From Euryarchaeota archaeon UBA170 (GTDB lineage: Archaea > Thermoplasmatota > Poseidoniia > Poseidoniales > Thalassarchaeaceae): a DNA stretch of 5,527 nt. Positions 5,354-5,527 of the stretch are shown here, one piece after another. A program made the position numbers and the translations under genes. Numbering within the stretch: the stretch's first letter is position 1; every line of letters begins with the position of its first letter. Below the pieces are notes generated by a model that saw nothing but the letters and a program-made list of their open reading frames with translations, was not told the origin of the DNA and did not search any database. The stretch covers positions 1-5,527 of the forward strand of contig DALF01000022.1 in assembly GCA_002499345.1 (NCBI GenBank), written 5' to 3'.

Positions 5354-5527
5354 CTACTGATACTCCCTGAACTTCTTACCGCAGTTTTTGCATGTACAAA
5401 TCTTAGTTTCTGGCTCATCAGAACTCCTAGTCTGCATCAGAATGACGTAAATTTCGTTCTTATCGCACTTCGGGCATCTAATATCTCCTACTCTAAGGAC
5501 TCCCTTTCCGCCCTCATCTTCTACAAC
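5354..5527 (-). CDS. tfs: Transcription factor S (TFIIS-like RNA cleavage factor), C-terminal part, 5' end outside the window
   Basis: The frame is open to the last base of the window and gives 57 C-terminal residues of a protein usually about 100-110 long. TFS binds RNA polymerase and stimulates cleavage of the nascent RNA in backtracked complexes, rescuing stalled transcription. The whole C-terminal zinc ribbon is visible: C18xxC21 ('CPKC'), the hairpin 'QTRSSDEPET' (32-41) whose D37-E38 are the catalytic acidic pair that enters the polymerase active centre, then C46xxC49 ('CKNC') and the end 'KKFREYQ'. The acidic pair separates active TFS from the polymerase subunit RPB9 and from inhibitory paralogues. 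One oddity is an extra cysteine (C44) where most homologues have an aromatic residue. The N-terminal zinc ribbon, if present, lies outside. It is probably co-transcribed with PCNA, 63 bases downstream. Confidence 0.93.
   Translation of the reverse strand, partial: VVEDEGGKGVLRVGDIRCPKCDKNEIYVILMQTRSSDEPETKICTCKNCGKKFREYQ

Overview
The window looks archaeal, most likely a planktonic marine euryarchaeon of the Thermoplasmatota (Marine Group II/III type). The reasons are a clear archaeal sliding clamp (PCNA) beside the C-terminal zinc ribbon of archaeal transcription factor S, a mix of Shine-Dalgarno-led and apparently leaderless starts, tightly packed overlapping genes, and a small secreted protein with a C-terminal membrane anchor. 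The lineage is my inference; no rRNA or tRNA gene is present to test it.

Left part (1-2260, plus strand): a three-gene run that reads as an operon. It starts with an ABC exporter half-transporter cut by the window edge. Eight bases after its stop (or overlapping it, depending on the start) comes a protein with a degenerate formylglycine-generating-enzyme/SUMF1-like region and a C-terminal membrane hairpin. A GTGA start/stop overlap then couples it to a 78-residue protein that weakly resembles the phage ORF6C domain.

Middle part (2222-3451): a gene on the minus strand for a secreted, membrane-anchored beta-rich protein. It lies between two direct copies of a 74-base sequence (68 of 75 aligned columns identical). 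Each copy holds the junction between the 3' end of the small plus-strand gene and the 3' end of the glycosyltransferase gene. The left copy keeps the small gene's end intact and carries a fossil of the glycosyltransferase C-terminus. The right copy keeps the glycosyltransferase end intact and carries a frameshifted fossil of the small gene. The simplest reading is that the two genes once met tail to tail and a segment of about 1.1 kb carrying the secreted-protein gene was inserted there, duplicating the junction and leaving both host genes complete. This is the most interesting signal in the window.

Right part (3412-5527, minus strand): an ExoA-like family 2 glycosyltransferase with C-terminal membrane segments, then PCNA, then the 3' part of the transcription factor S gene, which is transcribed first and is separated from PCNA by 63 bases holding a small perfect hairpin. 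A T-run right after the PCNA stop and a TATA-like box suggest that the glycosyltransferase has its own promoter. No CRISPR array, insertion sequence, recombinase, tRNA or rRNA gene was seen, and there is no stretch above 300 bases without a gene.
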